NCBI GenBank assembly: GCA_015698045.1
Contig: BLAL01000160.1
Coordinates: 1,116,001-1,180,000 of the forward strand
From: Rhizophagus clarus
Taxonomy: Eukaryota > Glomeromycota > Glomeromycetes > Glomerales > Glomeraceae
Length of the DNA stretch: 64,000 bases
Reading direction: 5' to 3'
The notes under the pieces are model-generated. The model saw only the letters and a program-made list of their open reading frames with translations, had not been told where the DNA came from and did no database searches. The position numbers were made by a program, and so were the translations under genes. This document shows, piece by piece, positions 1 to 12,229 of the stretch. Position 1 is the stretch's first letter, and each line of letters starts with the position of its first letter.

Positions 1-145
1 AATTTCTGCAGATTTTTTGGCGTTTGCAGATTTGCGCAGAAATTTATGAAATTTTTCTGTGATGCACATCGGCATGTCCTCAGATTTGTGCAGAAATGTA
101 CTTTGCAAAACTGCGCAGATCTGCAGACCAAAATTTTTCCCAATG
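1..145 (+). repeat. Left arm of an inverted repeat rich in TGCGCAGA/TGCAGA motifs
   Basis: Positions 46-145 match the reverse complement of 11879-11980 with only scattered differences. Bases 1-45 hold further copies of the same short motif (GCAGATTTGCGCAGA-like) and are cut by the window edge. Either these are the two ends of one element of about 11.9 kb or two insertions of one family in opposite orientation. No coding sequence is seen in it. Confidence 0.75.
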
Positions 146-399
146 TTAACTTTACCTTTTTTTAATATTACTAATGTTATTCTTTTTTTTTATATTTTAC
201 TAACATCATCACGTATTTTTCTTTTTTTTTTTATAAATTTTATCAAACTCTTTATAATACTAACTTTTTGTATTTGTGTATTTTATTATAATTATTACTA
301 ATTTTTTATATTTACGCTTTACTATTTATTTATTAAATATTACTAACTTTATTAGTCATATACTAACATATTATTATGATTTTACAAAAATTGATCATT

Positions 400-735
400 C
401 AACCATCAATTGACCATAATTGACCATAATTTGACCACATAATTTGACCACATAAATTGACCATAATTTGACCATAATTCGATCATAATTCGACCGACCT
501 TAATTTGACCTTAATTCGACCATAATTTTGATCATAATTTGACCATAATTTGACCATAATTTGACCATAATTTGACCTTAATTTGACTTTAATTTGACCT
601 TAATTTGACCATAATTTGACCATAATTTGACCATAATTTGACCATAATTTGGCCATAATTTGACCATTAATCGACCATAAATTGACCATCAATTGACCAT
701 CAATCAACCATCAGTTGACCATCAGTTGACCATCA
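400..735. repeat. Minisatellite of an 11-bp TTTGACCATAA unit
   Basis: About 25 imperfect head-to-tail copies of a unit close to AATTTGACCAT. They degrade rightward into GACCATCAATT and GACCATCAGTT variants. No gene is present. The stretch from 146 to 400 is T-rich and featureless apart from homopolymer runs. Confidence 0.85.
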
Positions 736-908
736 ATCGGTCTGCCTGATTGATGACAGATTTTGGCAGAAATCGGCTATCAATCAGCCACCCGATTGAA
801 TACTTATTAAATCAATCAGTTATCAATAAGATACCCGATTGATAGCTGATTGGTAACTGATTTGCCACCATTCGACCTGTGTTAGTTAGTTTAAATTATA
901 TGTAAATA
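736..908. repeat. Iterated CCGATTGATAGCTGATT motif
   Basis: The motif ATTGATNNCTGATT/ATCAATCAGC is repeated several times in both orientations, so the tract is full of short palindromes. It looks like the subterminal part of an element whose other end I cannot place. It directly abuts the 9-bp duplication of the next element. Confidence 0.5.
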
Positions 909-917
909 TTATATAAA

Positions 918-3635
918 GAGTAAATTTATTTAACGCACCCTGCGTTGTAACGCACCCCCTATCACGTGATAAATTTTATTGGTTGCAGTTTAATTTAGAT
1001 TATCGTTAAGAATTAAAATAATTGGCTAAAATTTATTGTACAAAAAAAATAACAAAATTTATATATTAAACTGACTTTATTCCTTTAAACCCTGTTTATC
1101 AAAGGTAATATTTTTTACAATTATTTATCTTTAACATAACTAGTAATGATAATAATGATACAAAAAAGAGAAGCCTAACAATTATGATAATAAGAGAGAG
1201 AAATAATGGAAATAATATTAGAAACAAATAATTGGAGATAATGAAGATGATAGGAGACAAAAGATATAGTAAAAAAAAAAAAAGATAGTGAAAAAAAGAG
1301 GGAAAGAATGCGAAAATAAAAGGAACAGGATCGAAAACAAAAGGAAATAGTGACAAAATGAAAGGGAATAGAAATGAAAATAAAAAGATAATGGGAAAGA
1401 AAAGATGACAAGAAGGAGACAAAAAAATGAAAGGATGACAAAAGGGAGATGAACAAAATGAAAGGATGATGAAAAACGAAGAGATAATAAAAAAGGAATG
1501 AAAAGATGAAAAGATGATGAAGAGAAATGAAAAGATGACAAGAATAAAACGATGATAAAAACAAAACAATGATAAGAACGAAATAATAAGGATGAAATGA
1601 TAATTGATAATGAGAACAAAATGATAATTGATGGTGAAGACGAAACAATAATTGGTGATGAGGATGGATGAAACAATAATCAATGATAAGGACAGACAAA
1701 ACGATAATTGATGATAAGGACGAAATGATAATTGATGATGAAGACGAAATAATGATTGATGAGGATGAAACAATGATGAGGACAAAATGGTGATAAGGAT
1801 AAAACAATCATGAGAATGAAAGGAAAAAGGAGCGATAATGAAAAAGAAGAAAGTGAATGAAAACGAAAAGAAAAGAGAATAAATTAATGAAAGATAAACC
1901 ATAAAAAGAAAAAAAATAGTTAGTAAAAATGAAATATGAAAACGAAATTAAAAAAAAAGATAAGAAAAAATACCATACCTTGTTCGCAAAACTAAGATCT
2001 AAAAAAAAAGGAGGCGAAATGATAATGATGAAATGAAATCGATGATGAGGATGAAATGATAATTAATGATAAAGACGAAATGATAATTGGTGATGAGGAT
2101 GGATGTATGAAACAATAATCGATGATAAGGACGAACAAAACGATAATTGATGATAAGGACGAAATGATAATTGATGATGAAGACAAAATGATGATTGATA
2201 AGGATGAAACAACGATGAGGACAAAATGGTGATAAGGATGAAACGATCATGAGTATGAAAGGAAAAAGAAGTGATAATGAAAAAGAAGAAAGTGAATGAA
2301 AACGAAAGAAAAGGGGAATAAATTAATGAAAGATAAACCATAAAAAGAAGAAAAAATAGTTAGTAAAAATGAAATATGAAAACGAAATTGAAAAAAAAGA
2401 TAAGAAAAATGTCATACCTTGTTCACAAAACTAAGACCTAAAAAAAAGGAGGCAAAATGATGATGATGAAATGAAATTGATGATGAGGATGAAATGATAA
2501 TTAATGATAAAGACGAAATGATGAGAACAGATGTATAAAACAATAATCAATGATAAGGACAGACAAAACAATAATTGATGATAAAGACGAAATGATAATT
2601 GATGATGAAGACAAAATGATGATTGATAAGGATGAAACAACGATGAGGACAAAATGGTGATAAGGATGAAACGATCATGAGAATGAAAGGAAAAAGAAGT
2701 GATAATGAAAAAGAAGAAAGTGAATGAAAACGAAAGAAAAGGGGAATAAATTAATGAAAGATAAACCATAAAAAGAAGAAAAAATAGTTAGTAAAAATGA
2801 AATATGAAAACGAAATTGAAAAAAAAGATAAGAAAAATGTCATACCTTGTTCACAAAACTAAGGCCTAAAAAAAAAGGAGGCGAAATGATGATGATGAAA
2901 TGAAATCGATGATGAGGATGAAATGATAATTAATGATAAAGACGAAATGATGAGAACAGATGTATAAAACAATAATCAATGATAAGGACAGACAAAACGA
3001 TAATTGATGATAAGGACGAAATGATAATTGATGATGAAGACAAAATGATGATTGATAAGGATGAAACAACGATGAGGACAAAATGGTGATAAGTATGAAA
3101 CGATCATGAGAATGAAAGGAAAAAGGAGGAATAATGAAAAAGAAGAAAGTGAATGAAAACGAAAAGAAAAGGGGAATAAATTAATGAAAGATAAACCATA
3201 AAAAGAAGAAAAAATAGTTAATAAAAATGAAATATGAAAATGAAATTGAAAAAAGACAAGAAAAAAATGCCATACCTGGAACGCCCTCAGAGACATCTGA
3301 AAATGAAAAAGTAAGGGTTGTTTTTTTTTTTTGTTAATCTCGTTTAAGAATATTTTCTAACGTCCCTCCATTGTCTTTTTTTTTTATAGAAGCATCCCTG
3401 GAGACTTCTGGGGACAAAAAAGTAGGGTTTATTTCTTTTTTTCGTTAATTTTATTTAACATTTCTAACGTTTTTTTATTGTTTTTTTTATAGGAACGCCT
3501 CTTGGAGACGAAATAAATAATGAAAAGTTGTAACGCGCTTAACGGCTTAAGATTATTTTATAAATAAAATAAAAACAATTAAATACGTGATAAGGGGTGC
3601 GTTATAACGCAGAGGTGCATTAAATAAATTATTCC
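918..3635 (-). mobile_element. Non-autonomous TIR element, copy A (9-bp target duplication)
   Basis: The element is bounded by an exact 9-bp direct repeat TTATATAAA at 909-917 and 3636-3644. Its terminal inverted repeats run about 45 bp from both ends and contain TTATTTAACGCACC, TAACGCACCCC and TATCACGTGA. A 9-bp duplication with long TIRs is typical of Mutator-like elements, but no transposase is present, so the superfamily is inferred. The interior is purine-rich on the plus strand (iterated ATGATAATTGATGATGAGGA). On the minus strand it contains about four units of 430 bp, each ending in a T-rich tract, TAG, a 20-nt mini-exon (CTTAGTTTTGCGAACAAG core, at 1979-1998, about 2418 and about 2846) and GTATGG. 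Long Phe/His/Ser-rich minus-strand reading frames here are low-complexity artefacts. Copy B is at 46461-49789, inverted. Confidence 0.88.
3290..3500 (+). repeat. Two intron-like spacers with mini-exon-like blocks inside copy A
   Basis: Reading plus strand, a block ending GAAAAAGTAAGGG is followed by a T-rich spacer with TTCTAACGT, a polypyrimidine tract and ATAG. Next comes a GAGACTTCTGGGGACAAAA block, AGTAGGG, a spacer with TTTCTAACG and again a T tract plus ATAG. Donor, branch site and acceptor are thus all present. The corresponding part of copy B (46620-46686 and 47715-47770) shows the same blocks. Confidence 0.55.
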
Positions 3636-3644
3636 TTATATAAA

Positions 3645-5628
3645 TATGTAATAATAGAATTAAATAAATAACTTACACCCTATATTACCAAATAATTTTT
3701 TAAATAAAGAAATTAGTTAGTTTAAATTATATGTAAATATTATATAAATATGTAATAATAGAAAAAAATAAATAACTTACTCCCTATATTACCAAATAAA
3801 TTTTTTAAATAAAGAAATTAGTTAATTAAATCAATAAATAACAGAAATATATATAACATATGACTTACACCCTACAATATGTATTATTTGGTAATTAATT
3901 AGATGCAAATATTATCACAAAAGTATGTACTGTAAATTAAATAACACTTACAATCTAATTGTGCATTTTAGTAAAAAGTATAATTAGTTTGAATTAGTAA
4001 TTCAATATGAATATTATACGCATAATTAAATATTGTAACTTATTATCTATAATATGATTAATTATTAAATAGTTATTTAAACAAAAAATTTAGTTATCTG
4101 AATATTATATAAATAAAGTAAAAAATAAATAGCTGATAACTTACCAACTATATAATATTATCGATTATTAAAGTTATAATTTTAATTATTTATATAATAA
4201 TAGGTTTGTTGTTATATTATATAAGATATTTTATTAATTTACGAGCTAAATTATTTAAATTGTATGTGAATATTATAATATATAAAGTATAATAATACTT
4301 AAATTATTCACAATAATTTTAGTTTAATAATCAAGTTTAATATTTTTTACCTTCAGGTTTCTTGACGTTACTTGAGACTAATTTATTATATTGGACAAAT
4401 TTGTTTAAGAATTTTTGAATAATTCTAACTTTCTATTAAATAATCATACTATATGCTTTTTACCTTTACTATTACTGTGGCTTATCATATGCTTTTGTCT
4501 TTTGCTATTATAGTGATCCATTATTATGCGATTATATCAAGTCTCTTCTTAAAAAGATAATTTTCTTTATTAAACGCCATTTTTCTAGTCACATAATATT
4601 TATGTAAAATGCAACTATGTTGATCAGTTGATCACAAATTTACAATCACTGTATATATGAATGTATGACGCCTTATTATGGTGCAACAAAAATCATAATA
4701 GAGAAAATAATTATTAAAAATAGTTAAACGGGCATAATTTTGGCTGGAGCAGTTTAAAATATTATTGGTTCAAATAAATTTTTTTTTACACTGCTACAAT
4801 TTCACTACCACACTTTGATTTTATACCCTGCAGTAAAAAATTACCTAAAAAATGAACAGTTATAGTAATTGTCATTAAAATAAAAAAATAAATAAAAATA
4901 ATTAATTTACTTGCTAGGTTTCCATGTACAGAGATATCTGATTAATGGCCTAAAAATAAAATAAACAAACAATTAAAAAAAATGATAATTTTTTTTTACT
5001 TGCTAACTTAGAAGTATTTAACTAAAAATATTTATTAAACTGAGATAAAGAGATGTCATCATCAATAATTATCTCAATTATTTCAGCAAAGAATCTTATG
5101 GTAAAGTGGAATAGAGTATCAATAAAAAGTTTATTAACATTTTGTTTATAAACTATCCTTTTTTTAGATGGTTTCTCTTTTATTTTTCTTTGCTTTGGAT
5201 TAATTTTTTTAATAAAACAATTACTAACATTTCATTATTTTTTTTGTAACCAGTTCTTTAGTATTTAAACAACATGTTAAAAATATAATAAAGATGTTTT
5301 ATTTTTACTAATTAATTCTTTTGGCTAAACTTTTGCTAATAATGGTTTGTTACTTTCTTGATAGTCTGGAGCATTGGAACTCAACTCTTAAGCAGATCTA
5401 GAGTGTGGATTTGGGTGTTTTAAATGGTTTTAATATTTCTTTTATCTCTTATTTTAATGAAACTTTACTTACTATATTTGTTATTTTTTTTCTTCTTTTC
5501 AGACCAGATTTTTGTATGGTAAAGAATAATAATATTCTTTTAAAAATTATTTTTTTAGTAAAATGATTTACTAGCATTTTGATTTTCTTTTTTTTGAATG
5601 CAATAAGAAGTTGATAGGAAAAGGTAGA
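3645..5628. other. AT-rich stretch with degenerate tandem repeats, no gene seen
   Basis: From 3645 to about 4340 a block of roughly 110-120 bp recurs imperfectly (ATATTACCAAATAA, TTAGTTAGTTTAAATTATATG, ATAATAGAATTAAATAAATAACTTAC). The left flank of copy A at 885-917 matches the same unit, so copy A sits inside this repeat. From 4340 to 5628 there are isolated mini-exon-like blocks on the minus strand (for example the block read from about 4955 to 4918, preceded by a T tract plus TAG) but no open frame I can support. Confidence 0.6.
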
Positions 5629-5939
5629 ACTGCAACTAAAGTTACCAGCTGAAATGGTAAAGGTCAATGCCGAAATGTCGAAATTAAAATCTGTCAAAAT
5701 GCCAAAATGCCGAAATAATTTCGACATGTAGAAATTATTGAAATGTCGAAATAGTCGGAATTGTCGAAATAATTTTGACATGTCAAATTGACAAAATTGT
5801 CGAAATGTACAAACTGTACGAAATTAATTTCGACATGTCGAAATTTTTAGAATTGTCGAATTGACGAAATTGTCGAAATATACAAACTGTACGAAATTAA
5901 TTTTGACATGTCGAAATTTTTAGAATTGTCGAATTATTA

Positions 5940-6175
5940 AAATTGTCCCGTAGAAAAGTGACCAAACCCGACAAAAAAGTGGACAAAATTGTCCAAAAAT
6001 AAAAAAAAAAGTGGACAAAATTGTCCAGAAATGAAAAAAAGTGGATAGAAATGAATGACCAAGAACGAAAAAAATTGGACAAAATTGTCCAAACCTGTAA
6101 AAAGTGACCAAACCCGATAAAAAAGTGGACAAAATTATCCAAAAGGAAAAAGTGGACAAAGTTGTCCAAAAACAA
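5940..6175 (-). repeat. GGACAAAATTGTCC palindrome array (intron-1 equivalent)
   Basis: At least five copies of GGACAA(A/C)(A/T)TTGTCC or close variants, spaced 20-50 bp apart and separated by A-rich (minus strand T-rich) sequence. Position and motif match intron 1 of the gene at 57995. Confidence 0.8.
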
Positions 6176-6188
6176 GGAAATCTTATAC

Positions 6189-6427
6189 TTTATTGATGAA
6201 CGTAAAACTTGATGACAACTCTTGTAAATCAATATACGTACGACCTTCATTCTTCTTAAATATTATTCTCACTTTATCTTGTTCAAAAACACACGAATCA
6301 TTTTTTTATTTGTTGCTGTCCAAATATATGAAAGCGCTGTTGAAACTGAATTTTCAACATCATCAGGTAAAAAAGCTTTTTTTTCACGAATCTTTGAATT
6401 GAGAATAGTGGAAAGTGTTTTCGACAT
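6189..6427 (-). pseudogene. Broken exon 1 of the TAAAG-element protein
   Basis: Read on the minus strand from ATG at 6427, the protein begins MSKTLSTILNSKIR and parallels the first 80 residues of the gene at 57995, which begins [14 protein letters not shown]. Shared blocks include LPDD, STALS, a WT pair, FEQD, KKNEGR and FTFI. One base is missing after the AAAAAA run near codon 43 relative to the other copy, so the frame breaks. The exon length is 239 nt against 240, and both end at a GTATA donor. What follows is the GGACAA palindrome-rich sequence seen in intron 1 of the other copy. The match is protein-level across divergent DNA, which implies that the exon was under selection in the family. 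Confidence 0.8.
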
Positions 6428-6720
6428 ATTCAAACAAAGAAATACTTGATAATATTTCGTGTGAAATCAAGAAGAAAAATATTTTTTTTTTGATTTTATG
6501 ACGTGTTTATTTATATTCAATTTTGCCAGCCACATCATTACATCACAAAAAAATGATGATCTGCAGCCAATCATTATTTCGACAATTTCGCCAATTTCGA
6601 CTTGACGAATTTATTTTGGCTTTTTGCCATTTTGATTTGCATTGACGAATTGTTTATTTTTTTTCGACATTTTCGACATGTCGAAATTCTTTATTTACGA
6701 CATGCATCTTTAACTGCAAC

Positions 6721-7084
6721 CTGTCAGAATTTCAGTATCTGGATTGTACATGAACAAAAAAAGGGTTATCCAAATCCATGATAAGTATTACCCATTTTTA
6801 CCTGTTTAGCACATTACTATATTTGACCTGAGTAATATTTGGATATTACTCAGATAAAGAATTTTTTTTATAATATTTATGATTTACAAAATTTAAAAAT
6901 TGATGTATTTTTATTATTGTAATTTGAAAGAAATACATAATATTGTTTCAAAATAAGAATATATAACTATGTAGCTTTCATAAAACAAAAAAATTTAATT
7001 TGCTATCCACTATTTAATAAAGCATAATTCAGCTCATTTTGTTAGTTGGAGGTATGCTCTGAATTTGATCAACTGGTCAACCAA
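6721..7084. other. Intergenic, nothing recognised
   Basis: AT-rich sequence without open frames, TIR pairs or tandem structure that I can support. Confidence 0.5.
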
Positions 7085-7285
7085 TAAAAACCATCCAAAA
7101 AAAATAGTTTCAGATTGATCCGTTTGTATCACTAGTTTAACTGGATGGTTCATCAGATATCTGATCAATCTGGTAAAACCATCTGAAAAAAACAGATTCA
7201 GTTTGATCTGTTTGTATCACTGGTTTGACCAGATGGTTCATGGATATCTGATCAATCTGGTATTATTGGTTTGACTAGTCCATTA
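7085..7285. repeat. Two-copy tandem repeat of about 95 bp
   Basis: Two adjacent copies share CAGATTNAGTTTGATC, GTTTGTATCACTGGTTT, GATGGTTCAT and GATATCTGATCAATCTGG. The unit is rich in CTGATCAA-type palindromic words, like the subterminal arrays elsewhere in the window. Confidence 0.75.
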
Positions 7286-7384
7286 AAAAAAGTTTTTTTT
7301 TATCTTATTTAATTAATTCAGTAATGTATTCAAATAGCAAATTAGATTATCAGACAGATTGTATAGTACAAGTCATCAGATGAT

Positions 7385-7740
7385 CTTTTTTTTCTTTTTT
7401 ATGGAGGCTTCCCAGATAAAATTGAGGAAGAAGTTATTTTTTATTTAATGCAACTAATTGTTTTTTTGATTTTGTAGGGTTGCCAAACGAAAAGCATGAC
7501 TGAGCTTTTAAAATTAAGGTAAGGAAGGGCCAGAGAAGGGGGATATTGTTTTTTTTTAAATTTATTTTTTTTTTAAAAAGCATGACCGGGCTTTTGAAAT
7601 TGAAATAAAGGAGGGCCAGAGAAGGGGGAAGTCATTGTTTTTTTTAATATATTTTTTTTTTATTATAGGGTTGTCAGACGAAAAGCATGACTGGACTTTT
7701 GAAAACAAAGCAACAGAAGACTGGAATAGTTTTTTGTTAT
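7385..7740 (+). repeat. Degenerate intron/mini-exon-like units (3)
   Basis: Three copies of a block close to GTTGCCAAACGAAAAGCATG...TTTTAAAATTAAG. Copies 1 and 3 are preceded by a T-rich tract and TAG, and copy 1 is followed by GTAAGGAAGGG. They are diverged relatives of the 41-nt blocks in the big arrays at 21 kb and 27 kb. The minus-strand reading frame across them (7562-7762) has no independent support. Confidence 0.65.
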
Positions 7741-7892
7741 TTTTCTCTAATACACTAGTCAAAATAAGACAATTTGGCCTAAATTTGATCAGGTCAAATA
7801 TAGGTTGAATGACAATCTAACCTATGTCAAATTGAGGCCAATTTTTTTGGTACATTTATCGTCTCAAATTCAGAAAAAAAATTTGACCATTA

Positions 7893-8083
7893 CAGTTAGC
7901 TCTCGATATAACGAACTCACATTATAGCGAATTTTTACCTATCACGTGATATTTAACTAATCAAATATAGCAGTAACTCTCGTTATAATAAAGCAACCAA
8001 TTAAATCCTTTAAAATTCTTCGTTATAATCTTATGACAAATTGCGGTAAAATCTAGAGGGTTCATTATATCATGAGCTGACTG
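7893..8083. mobile_element. pogo/Tc1-like MITE with TA duplication
   Basis: A 191-bp element starts CAGTTAGCTCTCGATATAAC and ends with the near-perfect inverse of that (ATGAGCTGACTG). It is flanked by TA at 7891-7892 and 8084-8085. CAGT ends with TA target duplication and a GATATAACGAAC core are typical of non-autonomous pogo/Fot-type elements (established knowledge). It contains TATCACGTGATA at about 7940. No coding capacity. Confidence 0.8.
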
Positions 8084-8619
8084 TATTTTACCTATATTAG
8101 GATATTTATTCAACCCTAAAAATAACTATATTTGACTACTGTATGTAACCCATTTAATATTATTGATAAATAGGTCAAACTAGAGACAATTTAATTCTGA
8201 ATTTTATAATTTATTAACATTTTATTAAAAGAGTATTAATTACATAAAAAAAAAGTTCTATCTAATATCTACAGTATATATATATTATCATTCATCTATC
8301 ATTCATCTATCTGCCATCCATCCACCATCCATCCACAATTACTATCCACACAATCCACTAAATAGACAGATGATTCATATACGCCTAAAGGAGTCTCAAA
8401 ACCTATGTAAAAAAGTGACATTAAATGAAATTTCTTTAACAAATTTTTAAACTTCATTGAATTTGAAACTTATCACCATTTAATTTATCCAAGTATCAAA
8501 ACACTTCCTACCATTTTATATAGAATAGTTTCAAAAGCACACTGTTCAGAATTGTTATCAGAGTATGTAAAAAAATGCTTAATTAAAATGCTTTTAGAAG
8601 TTTAAAATTGGAAACTCTT
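8084..8619. other. Intergenic with a CATTCATCTAT/CCATCCAC simple repeat
   Basis: The only structured part is an imperfect simple repeat of CATTCATCTAT and CCATCCACC at about 8284-8336. The rest is AT-rich with no supported feature. Confidence 0.6.
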
Positions 8620-9905
8620 TAAAACTCACCTGGATTTCAGTATTTCTAAGTCAGAATCAGGTTTCTAAAAAATAAAAAAAAAATAGTAAATTGATGTTTT
8701 TTAAGAAGATTTTTGAGCATTTAAAAACTTACTGCAATCTGTTTGTAGTCCAAAATTAGGCCAGTTTACTAAAAGAAATAGAAAGAAAAAAAAAATTAAA
8801 ATAGAATTTTTAAAGTAAGTTTCAAACTCAAAACTTTACCTAGAATATCAGTATTCAATGCGTATTTAAAAGATCAAGAATAACCTACAAAAGAAATAAA
8901 ACAACTGTTAGCAACAATTTGTTAAAATAAAAACATCTGATTTTTTACTTATTGATATATAACCTATCGATATACTGGTTGCCTAAAAAGAAAGAAAATG
9001 AAACATTAATAAGCGTTTTGTTAAAAAAAGATAAATTTAAAAATGTTTTAAACCTACCAAAATTTCAAAGTTATATTTGTGTCCTAAAGTCTGAAGAATA
9101 GTCGCCTAAAAAAAAATCAAAAAAAATGAAACATACATGTCATTAAATTTTGGTAAAAAAAAAGAAAAAAATCCCAACAAAAATCTATTATCTTATGCAT
9201 CCCAATATGTCCCCTACCTAAAAAAAATAAAGAATGAATTTGTTAGTTAACAATTTGTTAAAAATTAAAAAAATTGAAAATAATAAAAAAACTCACTGTA
9301 AATCTGTGTATTCAAAAATCTAAAGAGCAATTGCTAAAAAAAGAAAAACCTGAAAGATTAGTAGGTGTTTTGAAAATTATAATTCAAGAAAAAATCTACC
9401 CAACTCCAATGTACGAAGAGACAGCCTAAAAAAAAAAAATAAATGAAATGTTAACATTTTATTAAATAAATGTAATTAATAAAAAAAAAATTGATTCTGA
9501 CTCTCTTACCAAAAACTGAAAGATTAAACCTGCCTAAAAAAAAGAAAGATGTTAAGTATTTCATTATAGTAAATTGTTATAATAAAAATAAAATAAAATT
9601 TCAGAAATCTATATCTTCGAAATTTATCCACAAAAATAATTCAAAATTTAGCTAGCCAGAAAACAAAAAAAATTTTTTTTTTTTTAAAGTTTCATTTCGA
9701 AGATTCTATTGATATTATTCATCAGGCCAGAGTCACAATCCTACAGTATTAAAGTGGTTTAAAAATGTTATAAGAAAAAAAAAGAAAAAAAAATAATGAA
9801 ACGTTATTATTATTTTATTAAAAAAAGTTGAAAAGTAAAACCAATATTCACTTTAAAAAGATACTGATACCAGCCTTCAAATCTGAAAAACTGACTCTAC
9901 AAACA
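8620..9905 (-). repeat. Array of about 11 intron/mini-exon-like units
   Basis: Read on the minus strand, blocks of 25-45 nt are each preceded by a T-rich tract ending TAG and followed by GT(A/G)(A/G)G(T). Clear examples end at about 8627 (donor GTGAGTTTT), 9401 (GTAGATTTT) and 9505 (GTAAGAG). Spacers are 60-80 bp and often hold TTAA(C/T)-type branch-like words. Block sequences differ from unit to unit, unlike the arrays at 21 and 27 kb, so this array is older or was never homogeneous. No long open frame results. Confidence 0.6.
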
Positions 9906-11878
9906 AAAAAAAGGAACTTAATTAAAGTTTGTTAAAATACTAAGTATATATATTTTTTTATAGCCAAGACTGCATTTATTAATGAAGATTGGGGTCTAAA
10001 AACCCCATGGCTCAGTATATTCAAAAATGCCTATGGGTTATATATTTAAGTACAATACCCATATACTTGGACTAATCTAGTCTAATTGTAAAAAAAACAA
10101 ACTGAACAAAATAAAATAAAAATAAAACAACTAAACTAAACCACCTTACCCAGTAGAAAATTGAAAATCTGGAATTTATCCAGAAAATATTATTGTACAA
10201 ATACTGTACAAATTCTGTACAAATTCTGTACAATTAGTGACAGAAAATGTACTGAATTATAAAATATTCTGTACTTGTATAAATTTCAGATAATGCTAAT
10301 TGTACAGATTATAACCACATTATAACCAGGTTTTATACAGAATATATACATATTTTGTACAAATTTTGTACAAGTTTTATATAGAATATATACAAATTTT
10401 GTACAGGTTTAATACAGAATATATACAAATTTTATTCAAATTACAATTGTAATATTAGCCAAAATTATAATTCAAATTTAATGTAATGCTAACCAAAATT
10501 ATAATTCATTTTATTATAATTTGTAAATTTTATTATATACAATAATTATGAATACAAAACTTATAACAGAAAAAGTAAATGTAATAAAGGATTCATTACC
10601 CAATATTTTATCTTACATTTAAAAATATAAGAACATAAAGATGTTAGAATATTAATTCATGCTGAGTTTAAGGCATAGAATAAAAAAAAGATAAAGGTTA
10701 ATATGCTAAAAAGATATAATGTAAGAACTAAGAAATAAAAAAAAGTTAGTATATTAATTAAATATAGTTAGTATATTAGTGATGCAAAAAAATAAAAGTA
10801 AAGTAAAAAAAGCAGTTAGAAAAGTTATTATATTAAATAGATGTAGTTAGTATATTAGTAACACGTAAAAAAAAATAATACATGAAAAAGTAACACGTAA
10901 AAAAAGTAAAGAGTAAATAATAAAAAAGAAAGTAACATAAAAAAGTAAAAAAGCAGTTAGTAATAAAAAAAGAAATATAGTAATATATAAATAAATAATA
11001 GTAAAAGGATAAATAAAAACAATTACAAGAAAAAATATAGTTAAAAATATTAAAAATAAAGTAAATAGAAAATTAGTATAAATAAAAAAAAATATTGTTT
11101 TAAAATACCTGTAAATCTGTAATATTATGTATTTTGAGATAAAAATGTAAAAAAGAAAGAGTTAAGAAAAGGTTATACGATATTTTTCAAAAGTATTGTT
11201 TATTTATAATTCGTGTTTAGCTATTTTTAGCATAATGATGTAATCTGATTACAAATTTAATAAAGTAAATAATCGGCAAATCACATGGCCTATGTGATAC
11301 CATATACTAATAATAAATAAATTAATCTGGCCAAAATTATAATAATACGGGCCATAATGTTATTTATCACCTGTGTATATTTCACACCCTTATACGTTTT
11401 TGCAATAGTATACATATTTTTGTCTTACCAATTTACTGTCAAATGCTATATTCTTATACAATGTATATATTACACAATATAGGTATTTATTATTATAATA
11501 GATAATAAACATTATATGCAAATACAATTGTATGCAAAAATTATAATTTTTTATTAAAATTGATATCCCTTTTAAACAATACTTTTAAGTAATTAAAAAA
11601 AGGATTACATTATAACCAAAACAACATCACCATTAATTACATTTAATTATTATTTAATACCAACTACAGTGTTTAATTAAGATCCAATTATGATCCAATT
11701 ATGATCCAATTAAGATGTAACTGATTAATATTATATATTAATTTATCAATTGCAAATTAGGTTACTTCTGTACTAGTATGTTATGAATTACCACAGATTG
11801 TAATTATCATACATGAAGGTGCAAACCAATTAAAGCATATCAATTTATCAATTACAAATTAGGTACTTCTGTACTGGC
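9906..11878. repeat. AT-rich region with TTGTACAA and TTAGTATATTA iterated motifs
   Basis: From 10190 to 10450 there are about ten copies of TTGTACAA or ATTCTGTACA, a short palindrome. From 10620 to 11100 the plus strand is A-rich with several copies of TAGTTAGTATATTAGTAA. At 11685-11710 ATGATCCAATTA is repeated in tandem. I see no gene. Confidence 0.6.
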
Positions 11879-11980
11879 CATTGGGAAAAATTTTGATCCA
11901 CAGATCTGCGCAGTTCTGCAAAGTACATTTCTGCACTAATCTGAGGACATGCTGATGCACATCACAGAAAAATTTCACAT
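11879..11980 (-). repeat. Right arm of the inverted repeat matching 46-145
   Basis: The reverse complement of this stretch matches 46-145 at roughly nine in ten positions, including CATGTCCTCAGATT, GTGCAGAAATGTACTTTGCA and AAAATTTTTCCCAATG. Confidence 0.8.
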
Positions 11981-12229
11981 AATATTAACTAATATCAATT
12001 AATTTATTTCATTAAAAAAAAAATATTTACAAATTTAAAAGTACATTTACTAATCTACACTATTTTACTAAATGCACTAAACTAAAGTTCCCTTTCTTTC
12101 TTTTTTTCTTTACTTTTATACTGCAAAATCATGTTGTTAATGGTTTGGACATTGTTTCAGTTGGTTCAATTCCAACAAACAACTTTTAATTTCTTCGATC
12201 CAATAAAACTACAAAATGTAAAAATACTA

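Larger units (their letters stand above)
5637..6712 (-). mobile_element. TAAAG-terminus element 1 (8-bp target duplication)
   Basis: Flanked by an exact 8-bp direct repeat ACTGCAAC at 5629-5636 and 6713-6720. It begins TAAAG and ends CTTTA. Both ends carry several copies of the palindrome TTTCGACATGTCGAAA or halves of it. Read on the minus strand from 6712, the order is terminus, palindrome array, a subterminal motif ATGATTGGCTGCAG that is shared with the elements at 46687 and 57449, a broken first exon (6427-6189), a GGACAANNTTGTCC-rich stretch, then the palindrome array of the other end. It is an internally deleted, non-autonomous relative of the element beginning at 57449. The 8-bp duplication fits hAT-like elements, but that assignment is inference. 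Confidence 0.85.

Noticed and set aside
1099..3296. Long Phe/His/Ser/Ile-rich minus-strand open frames (up to 267 residues), and their mirror images at 47830-49606
   Set aside because: They are translations of the TTTCATCCTTATCATC-type tract in three overlapping frames. Stops are missing because of composition, and no frame is preferred between the two copies.
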